Of a stretch of 64,000 bases of DNA, positions 11,046 to 22,091 are shown piece after piece. The position numbers and the translations under genes were made by a program. The DNA is taken from assembly GCF_900747795.2 (NCBI RefSeq), contig NC_041395.2, forward strand, positions 35,936,597-36,000,596, written 5' to 3'. Under the pieces are notes generated by a model that was given only the letters and a program-made list of their open reading frames with translations, searched no databases and had not been told where the DNA came from. Positions within the stretch are counted from its first letter, which is position 1. Every line of letters begins with the position of its first letter. The stretch comes from Erpetoichthys calabaricus. Lineage: Eukaryota > Chordata > Cladistia > Polypteriformes > Polypteridae.

Positions 11046-12404
11046 ATTTTTTTTTATTTTATTGATTTTATTGTAATCACACAACATTCCCTACAAATAG
11101 ATCAATTTTTACAAAAATAGGATCAAAAACAAATCAACCCCCACCCCTGAGAGAGAGAGCATGGCCAGCAGAGTAAAACTTAAAGCTAGTAAAAATAAGT
11201 AAATAGATGAATTAATAAGTGAATAAAGATAAATGGAGAAGAAAAAGAAATGGGGAGAGAATCTGCTTCCTCAGTGCTTTAAAAGGTTATTCTAAAATGT
11301 TATTGATTAGATCCTGCCAGGTTTTGAAAAAGTTCTGCACAGATCCTCTAAGTGAGAATTTGATTTTTTCCAATTTCAAATAATATGAAACATTATCCAC
11401 TGACTTAAAAAGGGGAGAGTTAGGATTCTTCCAGTTGAGCAAAATAAGTCTCCGTGCCAATAGTGTAGTGAAGGCAATCACCGTTTGTTTGTCCTTCTCC
11501 ACTTTAACCCCATCTAGAAGAACACCAAACACAACTGTTAGTGGGTTATGAGGGATTAAAGATTTTGGTCCAAAATTATGTTAATTTGGTGCAGGCCCAA
11601 AACATGTGACCCAGTGAGGCTGGAACTTGATTGCAATGTTTGCAGGTTTGATCTTGCTCTGGAAACATTTTGGACAATTTCAAGCGAGACAGATGTGCTC
11701 AATATATAATTTTGAGTTGAATAATTGTAGGCTTTGCACATATGGAGCTCAAGTGAATTCTCTGCATTGCTACCTTCCACTCCTTTTCTGAGATATTGAG
11801 TGACAGATCCTTTTCCCATTGTCCTCTTGGATGTTTGAAAGGGAGGGACTGTAAGATGGTTTTATATATTGCAGAAATGCTTTCTGAGTCCTCGAAGCTC
11901 AGCAATATTTTTTCCAGCATAAAGGGAGGTGGGAGGTAAGGAAAATCGGGCAGGTTCTGTTTAACAAAGTTTCTAATTTGAAGATAGTGAAAGAAATGTG
12001 TTGCTGGAAAGTTAAATTTGGAATGTAATTGTTCATAGCATGCAAAGACGTTGTCTATATAAAGATCTCAAAGTGATTTAATCCCAAATGTTTTCCAAAC
12101 ATTAAAAACTGCATATGTTTGCGAGGGTTGAAAAACGTGGTTCTCATGCAGAGGTGCCACCGAAAAAAGCTTCTCTATCTTAAAATGCTTCCTACATTGG
12201 TTCCATATTCTGAGGGAGTGAAGCACAATTGGGTTGTCAGTATATTGGAGATAACTTGCATTTATAGGTGCACAAAGCAAGGAATTTACAGAAGTACTGC
12301 AGGATTTTGTTTCTATTGCGGACCAAGCCTGTGTATGTTCATCTATTTTTGTCCATGTCCAGGTTTTTATAGTTTTGTATGTTTGCTGCCCTTTTAATTT
12401 GTTT
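11046..12404 (-). mobile_element. L1-clade LINE 3' fragment inserted in another LINE
   Basis: The minus strand encodes, in several broken frames, the C-terminal region of a fish L1-like ORF2: 'QWEKDLSLNISEKEWKVAM', 'HLSSICAKPTIIQ', 'TLLARRLILLNWKNP', 'KLEKIKFSLRGSVQNFFKTW'. A T-rich run at 11048-11075 is its poly(A) tail in reverse. It splits an older L2/Rex1-type LINE. It is a 5'-truncated, inactive copy. Confidence 0.85.
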
Positions 12405-12807
12405 GTTGATTCAGTGGGCCTCTCTTGAAGTGATGTTACCAGCCCAACACACCAAAATGTAAGAATGCTGCACTGGCCATCACAGAGTTGTAGAAGATGT
12501 GAAAGACACCACTACCCACATTAAAGGGACACAGTCTCCTAAGGAAAAAGGGCCAGCTAGTTGCTCTGTGATCCCAGACCAATCCAGCCTGTCACTGATG
12601 TGGAACCCCCAAGTAACTGTAGGAGTGGACCACCTCTATATCCACTCCTTGAATGCTGACCGGACATTTGGTGCAGCAATTGTCAATAACCCGTTCCTTG
12701 GTTTGCTGATGTTAAGTTGCAGACCCGTAGTCTTTGTACCAAGAAACAAACTCCTCCACCTGCCTCCTATACTCTGTCTCAACCCCCTTGTCAATACACC
12801 CCATAGG
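12405..12807 (-). mobile_element. L2/Rex1-type LINE, upstream half (minus strand)
   Basis: The minus strand reads a reverse-transcriptase C-terminal region ('VFHIFYNSVMASAAF', 'CINALKE'-like), and the sequence at 12740-12807 parallels 30085-30190. It continues at 11045-10785 beyond the L1 insertion. Confidence 0.55.
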
Positions 12808-13754
12808 TTAGAAGCAATGCGCTAAAAGTAACATAAATTAGGTTGTCAGATTAACTTTTACAGTAATGAGTAACGTAATGCAATACTTATTCTATTGAGA
12901 TAAAAATACCTGTGTTACTTCAAAAAAAAAAAACAAAACAGGGATATGTTGCTGCATTACTGCAGGAAATAAAAAATGACTTGAGTTATTTCACAGAAGT
13001 GTTCCCTTTTTGGCAAAGATGTTGCTTGCTGCTGTCGGTGTAATATTGTCTTTGTGATGCTGGCCCTCTGTTCACAGCTAGTGACAGGGAGGTTAAGTGC
13101 ATGTGTTAACCTGCAATCAAATAAAAAGAATGGGACAAAAGTTATACTGTAGGTATACGTTTAATCCTGACTGTGCTGAAGGGTAAATTTCATCTGCCTA
13201 GTTTACGGTTCAAAGGGAGCCAGTGATTATCGTAACAGTTCTGGGTGCAAGGCAAGAAGTAAACATGGCAGACAGTACCGGCGCTGGTCCTTTACAGAGC
13301 CCGATCGCACAGACAAGCAGAAAAGAGTCTGCTGTGTGTGGAGAACTAAAGGAAATCTATGAATTAAATGTATGTTTATTTTGATATCAGTTATTTGCTA
13401 TAGACACAGTGAAAGAGTGTGCTCTAATGGTGCGGTGGCCAATGTTCAAACCACAAATCTTCAGGGTCTCAGGGTGGGGATGGAAACCGGGGATAGATGT
13501 TATTAGTTCAAAGCACATGAAGTAATAAACATATTTACAAAACGCAAGAAAAATATCAAATCTGGTCATTTTCATGAATTATCATATATGGGCTTAGAAT
13601 TTAATAACAACGGCTGGCCAGATAAATGAGCAGTTTTATATACGAAAGAAGAAAAAGTAATGTAAAAGTAACGCACTGTTTGTAAAGCATTAAATTTTGT
13701 ATAACTTAGTTACATTTTTTAAGTTACTTTTAAAAGTAACTTTCCCCAACACTG
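12808..13754. mobile_element. hAT-type element remnant with AAGTAACTTTCCCCAACACTG terminus
   Basis: The right end (13735-13754) reads, on the minus strand, CAGTGTTGGGGAAAGTTACT, the terminus of an abundant fish hAT family. The left end is a mutated mirror with AAAGTAAC near 12825. A short frame near 13266 beginning 'MADSTGAG' could be a transposase N-terminal relic. I see no exact 8-bp duplication. Confidence 0.6.
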
Positions 13755-15584
13755 TACATGACCACTCCTTATCCGATTGCCACCTTTCACTTCTGTTCCC
13801 ATCATTTCACACGTAAAAGGAATTTAATTGTAGTTTTTAGAAACAAAGGAGTCCACACATTATCTGTTAAATATGTCCCAATTATGGTATAAACGAGAGG
13901 AGTACAAAATGCAATCTTTTAAGTTTATCTCATTATTGGGCACACGTGGTGAAATTCAGTGTTCCGTTACTTCTGTCCAATTTACTGAACACAAGTGCCT
14001 AAATTTGATTTTATTTTAATTCTGTCTCCGTTCTTTACAATGCAGTAGGAGTCAATATCTAATCTTTCATTTTTATTAAATCTAAACTTGTAATTCTCAT
14101 AATTACAGAAAAATCATGAGGAGGAGGAGGAGGAGGAAGAGGTGGAGAAGAAGTATAAATTGTCATTTTATATGTGTACAGATAGATAGATAGTGTCACA
14201 CATGCGCGTCAAGTGAGGGGGGGGGGGGGGGGGGGGGGGGGGGGTGGCGCCTTCTCGCCTCACCTAAGATGTGTGGTACCACCCGTCAACTAAAGGGGCG
14301 TGGTGTCGCTAACAGTCTTGTCATCTTCGGTCTAACTGCAGCCTGCAATACCTCGGGTTTGGTGATGGTGCGGCGTTATGTGCCTGACCTCATTGGTACT
14401 GCGGTCTGCAATTACACTCTGTTGCAACAAACCGCATCGGGAGTACAACGAAGTAAAAGAAGCCCCGCCCCTCCCGGTCCGCTTTGTACACCTGTAAGGT
14501 GGCGTTTCATTTCGGGTCTGTCCCTATTGCTAATGTTACTAAACAGAACACTAAAAGCGACTACGCGCGATGCAGTTTTCTTTTTTTTGTTTTTTGTTTT
14601 TGTTGCAATTACACACGGTTTTGCCAAGATTGGATTAATGTCTGATAGTTTTGGAGTTTATATCTGATTGTTTCATTGTGTGCCATTATGGGACAAAGAT
14701 GAATCTACATCATATGTTTTAGTTCTGTTATAGGACACAGGACAAGGATAAACGTAATCTTTCAAATCTGTCCCATTATGATACATACAAAGAGGTGTCT
14801 AAATAATATTTCTTAGTTTTGTCCAATTAGAGGACATAGGAATGTAATATTTTGATTCGATCCCCAGTACAGTGCAAGGAGATTCTAAAGAAAAGTGTAG
14901 CTGTTCGACATATCCGTGACAAGCACCAGTAAAAAAGAAAGATCAGAAAAGTGTTGCAGAAGGAATGATGATAATACTTTATCACCATATTAACAAGACA
15001 TCTTTAAAGTCCGGTTTTACTAAATGTAGGCTATAGCAAATCGCATCATGCTAAAGTTCTTAAATTAATCACGTTTTCATTTGACATTTTAAGCCCGTTT
15101 AGACCAGTTCAGTGTTATGCATCGCTTGTAAATTCCACCTTAAAAACAACAGAAATGTAACAATTCAGACGTTATAGGCACAGGTTAAGCCAATGAGATA
15201 AGGGTAGCTCCCCGCCTCCCCGCTTCCCTTTAGAATAGTAATAATAGCAGTTCAGCTACTAAAAAAAAGTTAATATAGTGTTGTTACTTGTGTCATTTAT
15301 TTCTTTACAAATACGTTTCATTTTTATTTTTGGGTGGACCAGCTTTGAGAAATGTAATCAGATGTATCAGGAAGGGGCGCGGGTTTCTGCTTAAACGGTA
15401 AAATATGTTGAAAGCGAGTATAAAATTATTGCAGACGATGTGTATACACATCTATATATCGGTTTACCCAATAAACCACCGATAATTGTTCTGAAAAATG
15501 CACAAAACAAATTGCATTTCATGAAATAAAACAAACCAAAAAATACTTTTAATTTGGTTAAAATAGGAAGTATGTTGTTTGTGT
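13755..15584. other. Intergenic stretch with a GC-rich island and poly-G run
   Basis: 14190-14570 is GC-richer than its surroundings and begins TGTCACACATGCGCG, which resembles the start of the LTR at 1213, but no matching end was found. A run of 28 G (14217-14244) lies inside it. The rest shows no exon, RNA gene or transposon terminus I can support. Confidence 0.4.
14217..14244 (+). repeat. Uninterrupted run of 28 G
   Basis: A homopolymer of 28 guanines on the plus strand. Such a run can form G-quadruplexes and is also prone to assembly and length error. Confidence 0.9.
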
Positions 15585-15667
15585 ACCAGGATGGCCGAGT
15601 GGTTAAGGCGTTGGACTTAAGATCCAATGGACAAATGTCCGCGTGGGTTCGAACCCCACTTCTGGTA
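15585..15667 (+). tRNA. tRNA-Leu (anticodon TAA)
   Basis: The 83-nt cloverleaf has an acceptor stem ACCAGGA paired with TTCTGGT (one G-U pair), discriminator A, A-box TGGCCGAGTGG and B-box GGTTCGAACCC. The anticodon loop reads CTTAAGA with TAA. A long variable arm (about 13 nt, GGACAAATGTCC region) marks it as class II leucine. No intron is present. A TTTT tract seven bases downstream can serve as the Pol III terminator. It is intact and probably functional. Confidence 0.97.
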
Positions 15668-15857
15668 AAGACATGTTTTATCCACTCCGTTCTCATTTAA
15701 ATTGTCTACAAATATCGGTGTCCTTCAGTTTACGAAATGTTAGAAGTATGGAAAAAAGAAAAGGAATTAAGCAACCATTTAACATAAACTATTTTCCACG
15801 AATTAAGGTAACAAAACCAAAAATCTCATCTTATTTTGGACAAAATAGTAAACATGA

Positions 15858-15939
15858 GTAGTCGTGGCCGAGTGGTTAAGGCGATGGACTAGAAATCCAT
15901 TGGGGTATCCCCGCGCAGGTTCGAATCCTGCCGACTACG
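15858..15939 (+). tRNA. tRNA-Ser (anticodon AGA)
   Basis: The 82-nt class II cloverleaf has acceptor GTAGTCG paired with CGACTAC, discriminator G as in serine tRNAs, A-box TGGCCGAGTGG, B-box GGTTCGAATCC, anticodon AGA and a long variable arm (TTGGGGTATCCCCG). No intron. It lies 190 bp downstream of tRNA-Leu on the same strand but has its own internal promoter, so it is transcribed separately by Pol III. Confidence 0.97.
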
Positions 15940-16164
15940 TACTTATGCTCTCTTTACTGCCTTATTAATAGTACATTATACATGTAGCCATACAAAAGTT
16001 AAAACACGTGTTTCTTTTAAAGTTTATTGTGAAAGCATTTAAAAATACCCGGTGTGTACGATCTGATTTGCCTCACTTAATGGCGAATTCCTCCGCAACC
16101 TCGTAATGATGTGAACAAAACGCAGCGAATCGATTAAGACAGGCATAATCATTAAAACAGACCA

Positions 16165-16247
16165 TGTCAGGAGTGGGATTCGAACCCACGCCTCCAGAGG
16201 AGACTGCGACCTGAACGCAGCGCCTTAGACCGCTCGGCCATCCTGAC
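16165..16247 (-). tRNA. tRNA-Leu (anticodon CAG)
   Basis: The minus strand gives an 83-nt class II tRNA: acceptor GTCAGGA paired with TCCTGAC, discriminator A, A-box TGGCCGAGCGG, B-box GGTTCGAATCC, anticodon CAG in loop TTCAGGT, and a long variable arm. It is intact and intron-less. It is convergent with the two tRNA genes to its left, making a three-gene tRNA cluster within 0.7 kb. Confidence 0.97.
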
Positions 16248-16675
16248 TCGTCGGAAACAACTTTTAACGGTTTAGTACAAAGCATTAATTAATGCACGAG
16301 TTGAAGTAATCTATATTTTGTTTTTTAATTGTTGTGTGGATTTATTTAATAGGCTCACTTTTACGAATATTGCAAATAATAATAATGCAGTGTGATAAAC
16401 GAGTCATACGAGACTAACATAAAACTGTTGAACACTCGGAGGACTATGACGGCTGCGAAAGCATACGCCAGAGGTAAACAGATTTATTACCGATTTTCCA
16501 TCGATCGAAATGGTTAAACGATAAAAAAAAAAAAACTCGTTAACTAATACTACTTTATTTTTTGATGAGAGCTGTGGAGAAAATCCTTACTGTACTGAAG
16601 TATTTCAGCAACATAAAACTACTTACCCATTATGTGTACAACACATTATTACACTGCAAAAGAACCACGATACCA

Positions 16676-16745
16676 GTCCATCCATCCATCCATTTTCCAA
16701 CCCGCTGAATCCGAACACAGGGTCACGGGGGTCTGCACGGTACCA
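16676..16745 (-). mobile_element. SINE 3' end fragment with GGATGG tail
   Basis: It begins with CCATCCATCC and contains the CCCGCTGAATCCGAACACAG block of the SINE seen in full at 28804-29153, in reverse orientation. Confidence 0.8.
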
Positions 16746-16959
16746 GTGTTTACTGAATTTAATACACTTCGTGATATTGTCAGTGGTAATATTATGCAAC
16801 ATTCCTATATTTTTATATTAATTAAATCTGAAAACAGGCTGTGGTCTTTTTATACGAGAGACTTCTGTAGTAGTCGAATTACAGGAGACCATTCCCAATA
16901 CTAAAATTTAAAAAATAAATGCAGATATGGCAAACCAACACAGTAGGCATTATATAGAC
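16746..16959. other. No recognised feature
   Basis: AT-rich and unassigned. Confidence 0.4.
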
Positions 16960-18012
16960 CTGAAAAAGTATTTCTGATGTCCTGAAAGGTGTATTCAGTT
17001 ATTTTCAGATACATTATTATATATTTATTTTACGTGTTTTCAGACCGTTTTACTTTTTTCATATTGCAGGCTTGTACTACACAACACTTAATATTCCAAA
17101 ATTACAAAGCAAAAACGATATTTTGCTAAATGTATGTTTTTTTTAAAAAAGCTGAAATATCACAGTATGATGTGGAGATTTTCTGCCATTCGTCTCTGAG
17201 GGCCCTCTGTTACAGTTTGGATAGAGACTGTTGGAAGACAGCTACTGTATTTTCAGGTCTCACCAGAGTCTGGGCTTTGGCTGGGTCACTCAAGGACATT
17301 TGTAGAATTGCCCCTATGCCACTTTGTCATGTTTGTTTTGTGTTTTGGGTCATTGACCTGTTGGAAGGTGAACGTTTGGCTCCGTATGAAATCCAGAATG
17401 CTTTGGAGCAGGTTTTCATTAAGGGTGTGTCTAGTTTGCTCCATGCTGGTTTCCCACAACCCTGACTAATCTTCCAGTTCCATACTTCACCGTTGGAATG
17501 GTATTACATTGATGAGGAGTAGTGCCTGGTTTCCTCTGGACATGACAAATTAGAACTGAGGCCAAACATTTCAGTTTTGGTTTCATGAAACCAGGGAATC
17601 TTGTTTGTAGGCTTTCACGTGTCACCTGGCCACTCTGCCACAAATCCCAGATTAGAGAAAGGTTGCAGTGCTGGTTGTCTTCTGGAAGTTCCTCCAATCT
17701 CAACACAAGTTCTTTGGAGCTCAACCAAAAGTGACCATTTGGTTCTTGGTCATCTCTCTTACCAAGGCTCTCCCCTCAGATTGTTTAGTCTGGCCAAGCA
17801 GTCAGCTCTACAAAGTTTTGTTGCTGTTCCAAACATATTCTAAGAATTATGGAGACCACTGTGCTTTTGTCAACCTAAAATACAGAAATGTTTCTGTAGC
17901 ACTCTTCTGATCTGTGACTTGACGCATTCCTGTCTCTAAGCTTAAGACGCAATTCTGTTGACCTCATGGCTTGCTTGTTGCTCTGATACAAATTGTGAAT
18001 TGGTGACATTTA
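16960..18012 (-). mobile_element. Tc1-like transposon of the salmonid DTSsa-type group, degraded
   Basis: Read on the minus strand, 18000-17180 follows a well-known fish Tc1 family. It has the start 'AMRSTEL', then 'SLSEALPSD'-like text, 'KSLVSWNQN'-like text and 'CSKAFWISYG'-like text in degenerate frames. On the plus strand the diagnostic antisense blocks TTTTGGGTCATTGACCTGTT and CATGGCTTGCTTGTTGCTCT are clear. The last catalytic region and right end are poorly kept. An internally deleted relative lies at 53915-54650. No intact transposase. Confidence 0.75.
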
Positions 18013-18180
18013 AGATATCTTTATTCACTTATTAATAAAGCTAGTAAAAATAAGTAAATAGATTAAAGTTTTACTCTGCTGGCCTAGCTCTCTCTCACAG
18101 GTGGGGGTTGATTTGTTTTCAATCCTGTTTTTGTAAAAATTGATTTATTGAAATTACACAACATTCCATACAAAAGATCC
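18013..18180. mobile_element. Rearranged L1-type LINE 3' end
   Basis: GCTAGTAAAAATAAGTAAAT at 18041 is in the same orientation as its counterpart at 11187. The next 80 bases (AGTTTTACTCTGCTGGCC onward) are the inverse of 11100-11185, and the last 30 (TTACACAACATTCC) return to the first orientation. It is a mosaic with two internal orientation switches. Confidence 0.65.
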
Positions 18181-18189
18181 ACAGTACAT

Positions 18190-18870
18190 GTTAAGACACC
18201 TGAATCACATTTGAAGATATCACTATTACATTTTCTCATCTAAAAATACATTTTATGCTTTTCAAGATACAACAGAAACTAATGGAGATATCTTGACATG
18301 ACTTGAAATATTTTTCAAAGAGGACAAGAAACTATTCTAAGGTACTGTATGTGGAAAGTTTTGAGAGCTCATTAACTACATCAGACCTACCTGCAAATAA
18401 CATTTACATTTTTAGAAATCACTTTTTAAAAAATATATTAAGTATCAGGGAATCAAATTTAACATATCTTGAGACACTTAAAAATGTTTTTCTTGCTTAA
18501 GGTTTTTTTTTTTTTGATACTTCACTTTGCCACATGCTCAAAATGTATTATATTAAAAACAAATCTCTGAAACGCACTCTCATATATTATCAGCATGAGC
18601 CATTTCAAGATATTTTTTTTTTTTTTAAACTTTTGCACATCTTCAAATAACATTCAGACCACTTTGGGATACTTCCTAAATATATTAAAATAACTTCTTG
18701 ATTTCAAGATGTCTCAAAATTCCCCCAGCCATTTTACAGTAACTCTGTATATTAGGGTTATCTAAGAACTCACAGGAAAACCACTTCAAGATACTTTGCA
18801 TTTGAGTAGTATCTTGGAAGACAGATATGCGACAGCATGTCTTATTTCAAGATATCTTAAAATGTGTTTC
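18190..18870. repeat. Cluster of degenerate TCAAGATATCTTGA-like motifs
   Basis: At least eight copies of TTCAAGATA or its reverse TATCTTGA occur in about 700 bp (for example near 18211, 18262, 18287, 18465, 18605, 18700, 18785, 18845). No coding potential; possibly an old MITE built from a short palindromic unit. Confidence 0.4.
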
Positions 18871-18899
18871 AAGATTGCTTTAAACGTTACTTTGACTTA

Positions 18900-20364
18900 C
18901 CATACAAAAAAAAAAAATTGAAATAATATATAACACAAGTACCTATACTGTTATTCTAATGGTAAAAAGGGTCTTTGCAGCAGGCCTGCTAGAACACTCA
19001 ATTATGCAATATTTGGTAAACTGGACTTTCAGCTGTCTATTTCAAAGCTCCCAAGCTACATCTTACTGGCCACTGCACAGTATTGTCAAAATGTTTTCAG
19101 TGCATTTGCTTATATACTGAACACTTAATATTTGAACTGGATGCAAGCAAGACACCTGCTGGCAATATTTTCCCTACTGCAACTGTAGCCGAGACAAGTG
19201 GGGATATTTCAACACTCGTGCCAAGGGCTTAATTCAGATTCATCACTGGAGAGTACATTTCTCCTGCTGTCTGGCTAGGGAAACATTTACCTTTGACTTC
19301 AATTAAATTTTCCTTCTTCATTACAAGCGTAGCTGGGACAGTTCAGATTTTTTTTATTGTTCCAACTGAATGTAGTAATTTTTTGTGCCTTTTCCACTTG
19401 GATTCCGACAAAAAGTAAAATAGCTGAACTGGAGTAAAATTAAAAAATGAAAACTTGTGTTTGTTTTCTCAATTATCATTCATTACAACTTACACATCAA
19501 TCTACAAACAAATACAAAGAGAAACAGGACCTTAAAAAGATTGTGGGTGTAAATACCAAAAAATTAATCCAATTATTAATTTAATTTTGCAGTTAACATT
19601 TTCTGGCGAAAGTACAAAGGACTTGATCAACACTTTATTTTTAACAGCAATCCCAACAGTTATGCACCAACAACGCAAAACATTTAGGCACAGAATATGC
19701 GGTCATCCAAATGCACACCCCATGCGGACGCTTACAAATGAAAGCTGTGTGTGTTTTCCCACAATGCATAATTCAGGAAGACGAATATATCTGTTCAGCA
19801 GTGACTCTCCCCCCCCCCCCCCCCCCAATAATGCACTTCTGTTTAAACAGTGTGCTCAATAAAACAAAATTAAATCATCTCATTTCCTACATTCAGACAT
19901 ATTCCCAGCCTCCACTTTTATCCAACACCCCAAAGAAGCTAATGCTATTAAATAGGAAATAACTGGTGCAGCACAAGCACGTGTTTGCTTATTACTTCAG
20001 GACTAGCACATTTGGTTGACTTCCAGATGCTACAAGGATTGTGTCCAAACCATGTTCAGCAGATTCCTTGATAATTCATTACAACTAAAACACACATACA
20101 CTGCAAGCACATTTCAAAAATGCACTCCCAAAATGAAATGGTAGTTGAGAATGCTTTTAGTTTCCCCACATGGAACGGCTCTTTCTACATTGTTGCTTGA
20201 ATATTTACTTTTGTAAATGATGCTCAGCCCATATAACTTAGCACACTTTAAAGTCATAAGGAAGGAGTGAAGAACAAAAGTTTAAGACAGTTTTTCACTT
20301 TCTAAAATCAGAAGTGCACCAATTTCTATGTGGTGTGCAGATTAAAAAAAATAAAAGACAGACT
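18900..20364. other. No recognised gene; contains a C18 run
   Basis: AT-rich sequence with a run of 18 C at 19809-19826. It lies downstream of the poly(A) signal of the minus-strand snoRNA host gene. Nothing else is supportable. Confidence 0.4.
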
Positions 20365-20446
20365 GCGTTATTAAAATAGAAAACTTTATTAAAAAGCCAA
20401 GATCACCTTGTCAATTATATTTGAAAATATCACTTTCTTCACACAC
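20365..20446 (-). ncRNA. Candidate terminal exon of the snoRNA host gene with poly(A) signal
   Basis: The pyrimidine-rich acceptor CCTTACTTTCTAG precedes the exon. AATAAA lies at 20390-20385 on the minus strand, followed about 20 bases later by a GT-rich element (GCAGTCTGTCTTTT). Confidence 0.55.
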
Positions 20447-21202
20447 CTAGAAAGTAAGGATAAAAAAGTTTTACAATTAAAATTACAATTTTATTCTTAG
20501 ACTTGTAAAAAAATAAGTACATAAATAAAATAAATAAATAAAATCTGATAATAGATGAAACAGCAAACTTAAAATGCAAAAAAATGTATCTGCAACAGTT
20601 ATTGGCTATTAGGTTGACTGGTACTTTCTTTACTATGATTGAACATCTCCAAGCTATCACCAGAAACAAATCCTTTAAGGTCAAATCAGAAATAAAACAG
20701 GAGCATCTTTAACAGCCACCCATAGGTAAAGTAAGGATATTAACTACATTTTCAGTTCAATCAAATGTAAATTATATGGGAGGAATTACCATTTTAGAAG
20801 CTTTTACACTACACAGTTTTCTACACAAAATGCTTAGAGGACAGTTTAACTACTCCAAAATGTCTAGAAAACATGCATGGCAAGAAACTAAAAATGTCTA
20901 CATGAATACAAAATAAAGTGCTGCCTGCCTGGTACAGTTTTGATGCTTATAGCAGTCTCTGAAACAGTTTAAAGTTAAGCGGGACAATTCATTTTAGTCT
21001 CTCTAAAGCAACACAACACGCACTTTAAAATTTGAATACATCACTGAAAGTAAAGCATTGTACAGACATCTCTAAACCAAATAAATACGTAGTATTATTG
21101 TTAAGATGGTCATGCCTCAGCATAAGGCAAATTGCTCCAACAGCTCAAAAATCAATTGCAATATATACTCCGTAGGACTTGCTTATTAGTGTTGTGGAAG
21201 AA

Positions 21203-21276
21203 GGTCTAGTTCAGAGCATGTGAATAATCAGTGTCAGGTGAAACACGGACTAACATGCAGCTCATCACAACTGACC
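21203..21276 (-). ncRNA. Box C/D snoRNA, copy 1
   Basis: On the minus strand: box C GTGATGA (21268-21262), box D' CTGA (21237-21234) and box D CTGA (21214-21211). The terminal stem forms from GGTCAGTT and ACTAGACC. The guide upstream of D' pairs with TGAAACACGGAC, a block that I know to be present in vertebrate 28S rRNA (..UUGAAACACGGACCAAGG..). By the D+5 rule the target is the second A of GAAAC. It lies in an intron next to a 32-nt exon. Known function of the class: 2'-O-methylation of rRNA. The human family name is not assigned. Confidence 0.8.
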
Positions 21277-21589
21277 ACTAACCATGCTTTTGTTTATATA
21301 AAACAAAGAACCAAACTCACCTTTCGGCTTACAAGATTTCTAATTGAAAACCCTGTAAAAAAAACATGAGGTTTAGAAAATCGCAACAATCCAGTTTTAG
21401 ATTAATATACTTTTGTCATTAATACAGGCCTTAGCGCATGCATTGTACAGATATCCCTTGACACCAAGTAAACAGTGATATTGTTAAGATGGTCAGCCTC
21501 AACATGAGACAAATTGCTCCAACAGCTCAAAAAAAAAATCAATTGCAATATATACTCTGTAGCACTTGCTTATTAGTGTTGTGGAAGAA

Positions 21590-21666
21590 GGTCTAGTTCA
21601 GAGCATGTGAATAATCATTAGTGTCAGGTGAAACACGGACTAACATGCAGCTCATCACAACTGACC
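21590..21666 (-). ncRNA. Box C/D snoRNA, copy 2 (tandem duplicate)
   Basis: Nearly identical to the copy at 21203-21276, with box C GTGATGA (21658-21652), the same 28S guide (21629-21640 on the plus strand) and the same terminal stem. It differs by a 3-nt insertion between D' and D, which changes the spacer near a C'-like TGATTAT. It sits in the second copy of a tandemly duplicated intron-exon unit of about 390 bp. Confidence 0.8.
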
Positions 21667-21854
21667 ACTAACCACGCAAAGTTTATATAAAACAAGGAGA
21701 TAACCAAACTCACCTTTCAGCTTACAAGATTTCTAATTGAAAACCCTGTTTAAAAAAAATAAAATAAATAAAAACAAAAAACATGGTTTACAAAGGGCAA
21801 CAATTTGGTTTTAGATTAATATACTTTTGCCATTAATGCAGGCCTCTGCGCATG

Positions 21855-21912
21855 CTTGTAATCAGAGACATCAGGTGAGACAGACTAATGTGCAGGTCAT
21901 CATAAGTACCTG
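21855..21912 (-). pseudogene. Diverged third box C/D snoRNA copy
   Basis: The minus strand keeps box C ATGATGA (21903-21897), a D' CTGA and a D-like CTGA (21865-21862), with a diverged guide (TTAGTCTGTCTCAC) and a weak terminal stem. It looks like an older, probably dead relative of the two copies to its left. A functional snoRNA with a new guide cannot be excluded. Confidence 0.5.
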
Positions 21913-22091
21913 CTGCAGAAATAAAGATATTTCAGACAAGAGATTTGCTTTATTAAACACCCTTAACCACAGCTATGGAAGAAAGGCTGTCACATTACGC
22001 AACCTCACCAGCGATTTTCAGTCATTGCTGACATAGTCTTAAGAACCCAGAGGCAATCAGGGCGAACTCCAATGAAACCAATCACCTAACG

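Larger units (their letters stand above)
21050..21840 (-). repeat. Tandem duplication of an exon plus snoRNA unit (about 390 bp each)
   Basis: 21050-21440 and 21440-21840 align over their length, including the snoRNA, the 32-nt exon with its splice sites, and the flank TTTTAGATTAATATACTTTTG. Differences are mostly small indels and transitions. Confidence 0.85.

Noticed and set aside
13260-13360. First exon of a host gene (MADSTGAG frame)
   Set aside because: It sits inside a hAT-type element with a recognisable terminus and is more likely a relic of its transposase.
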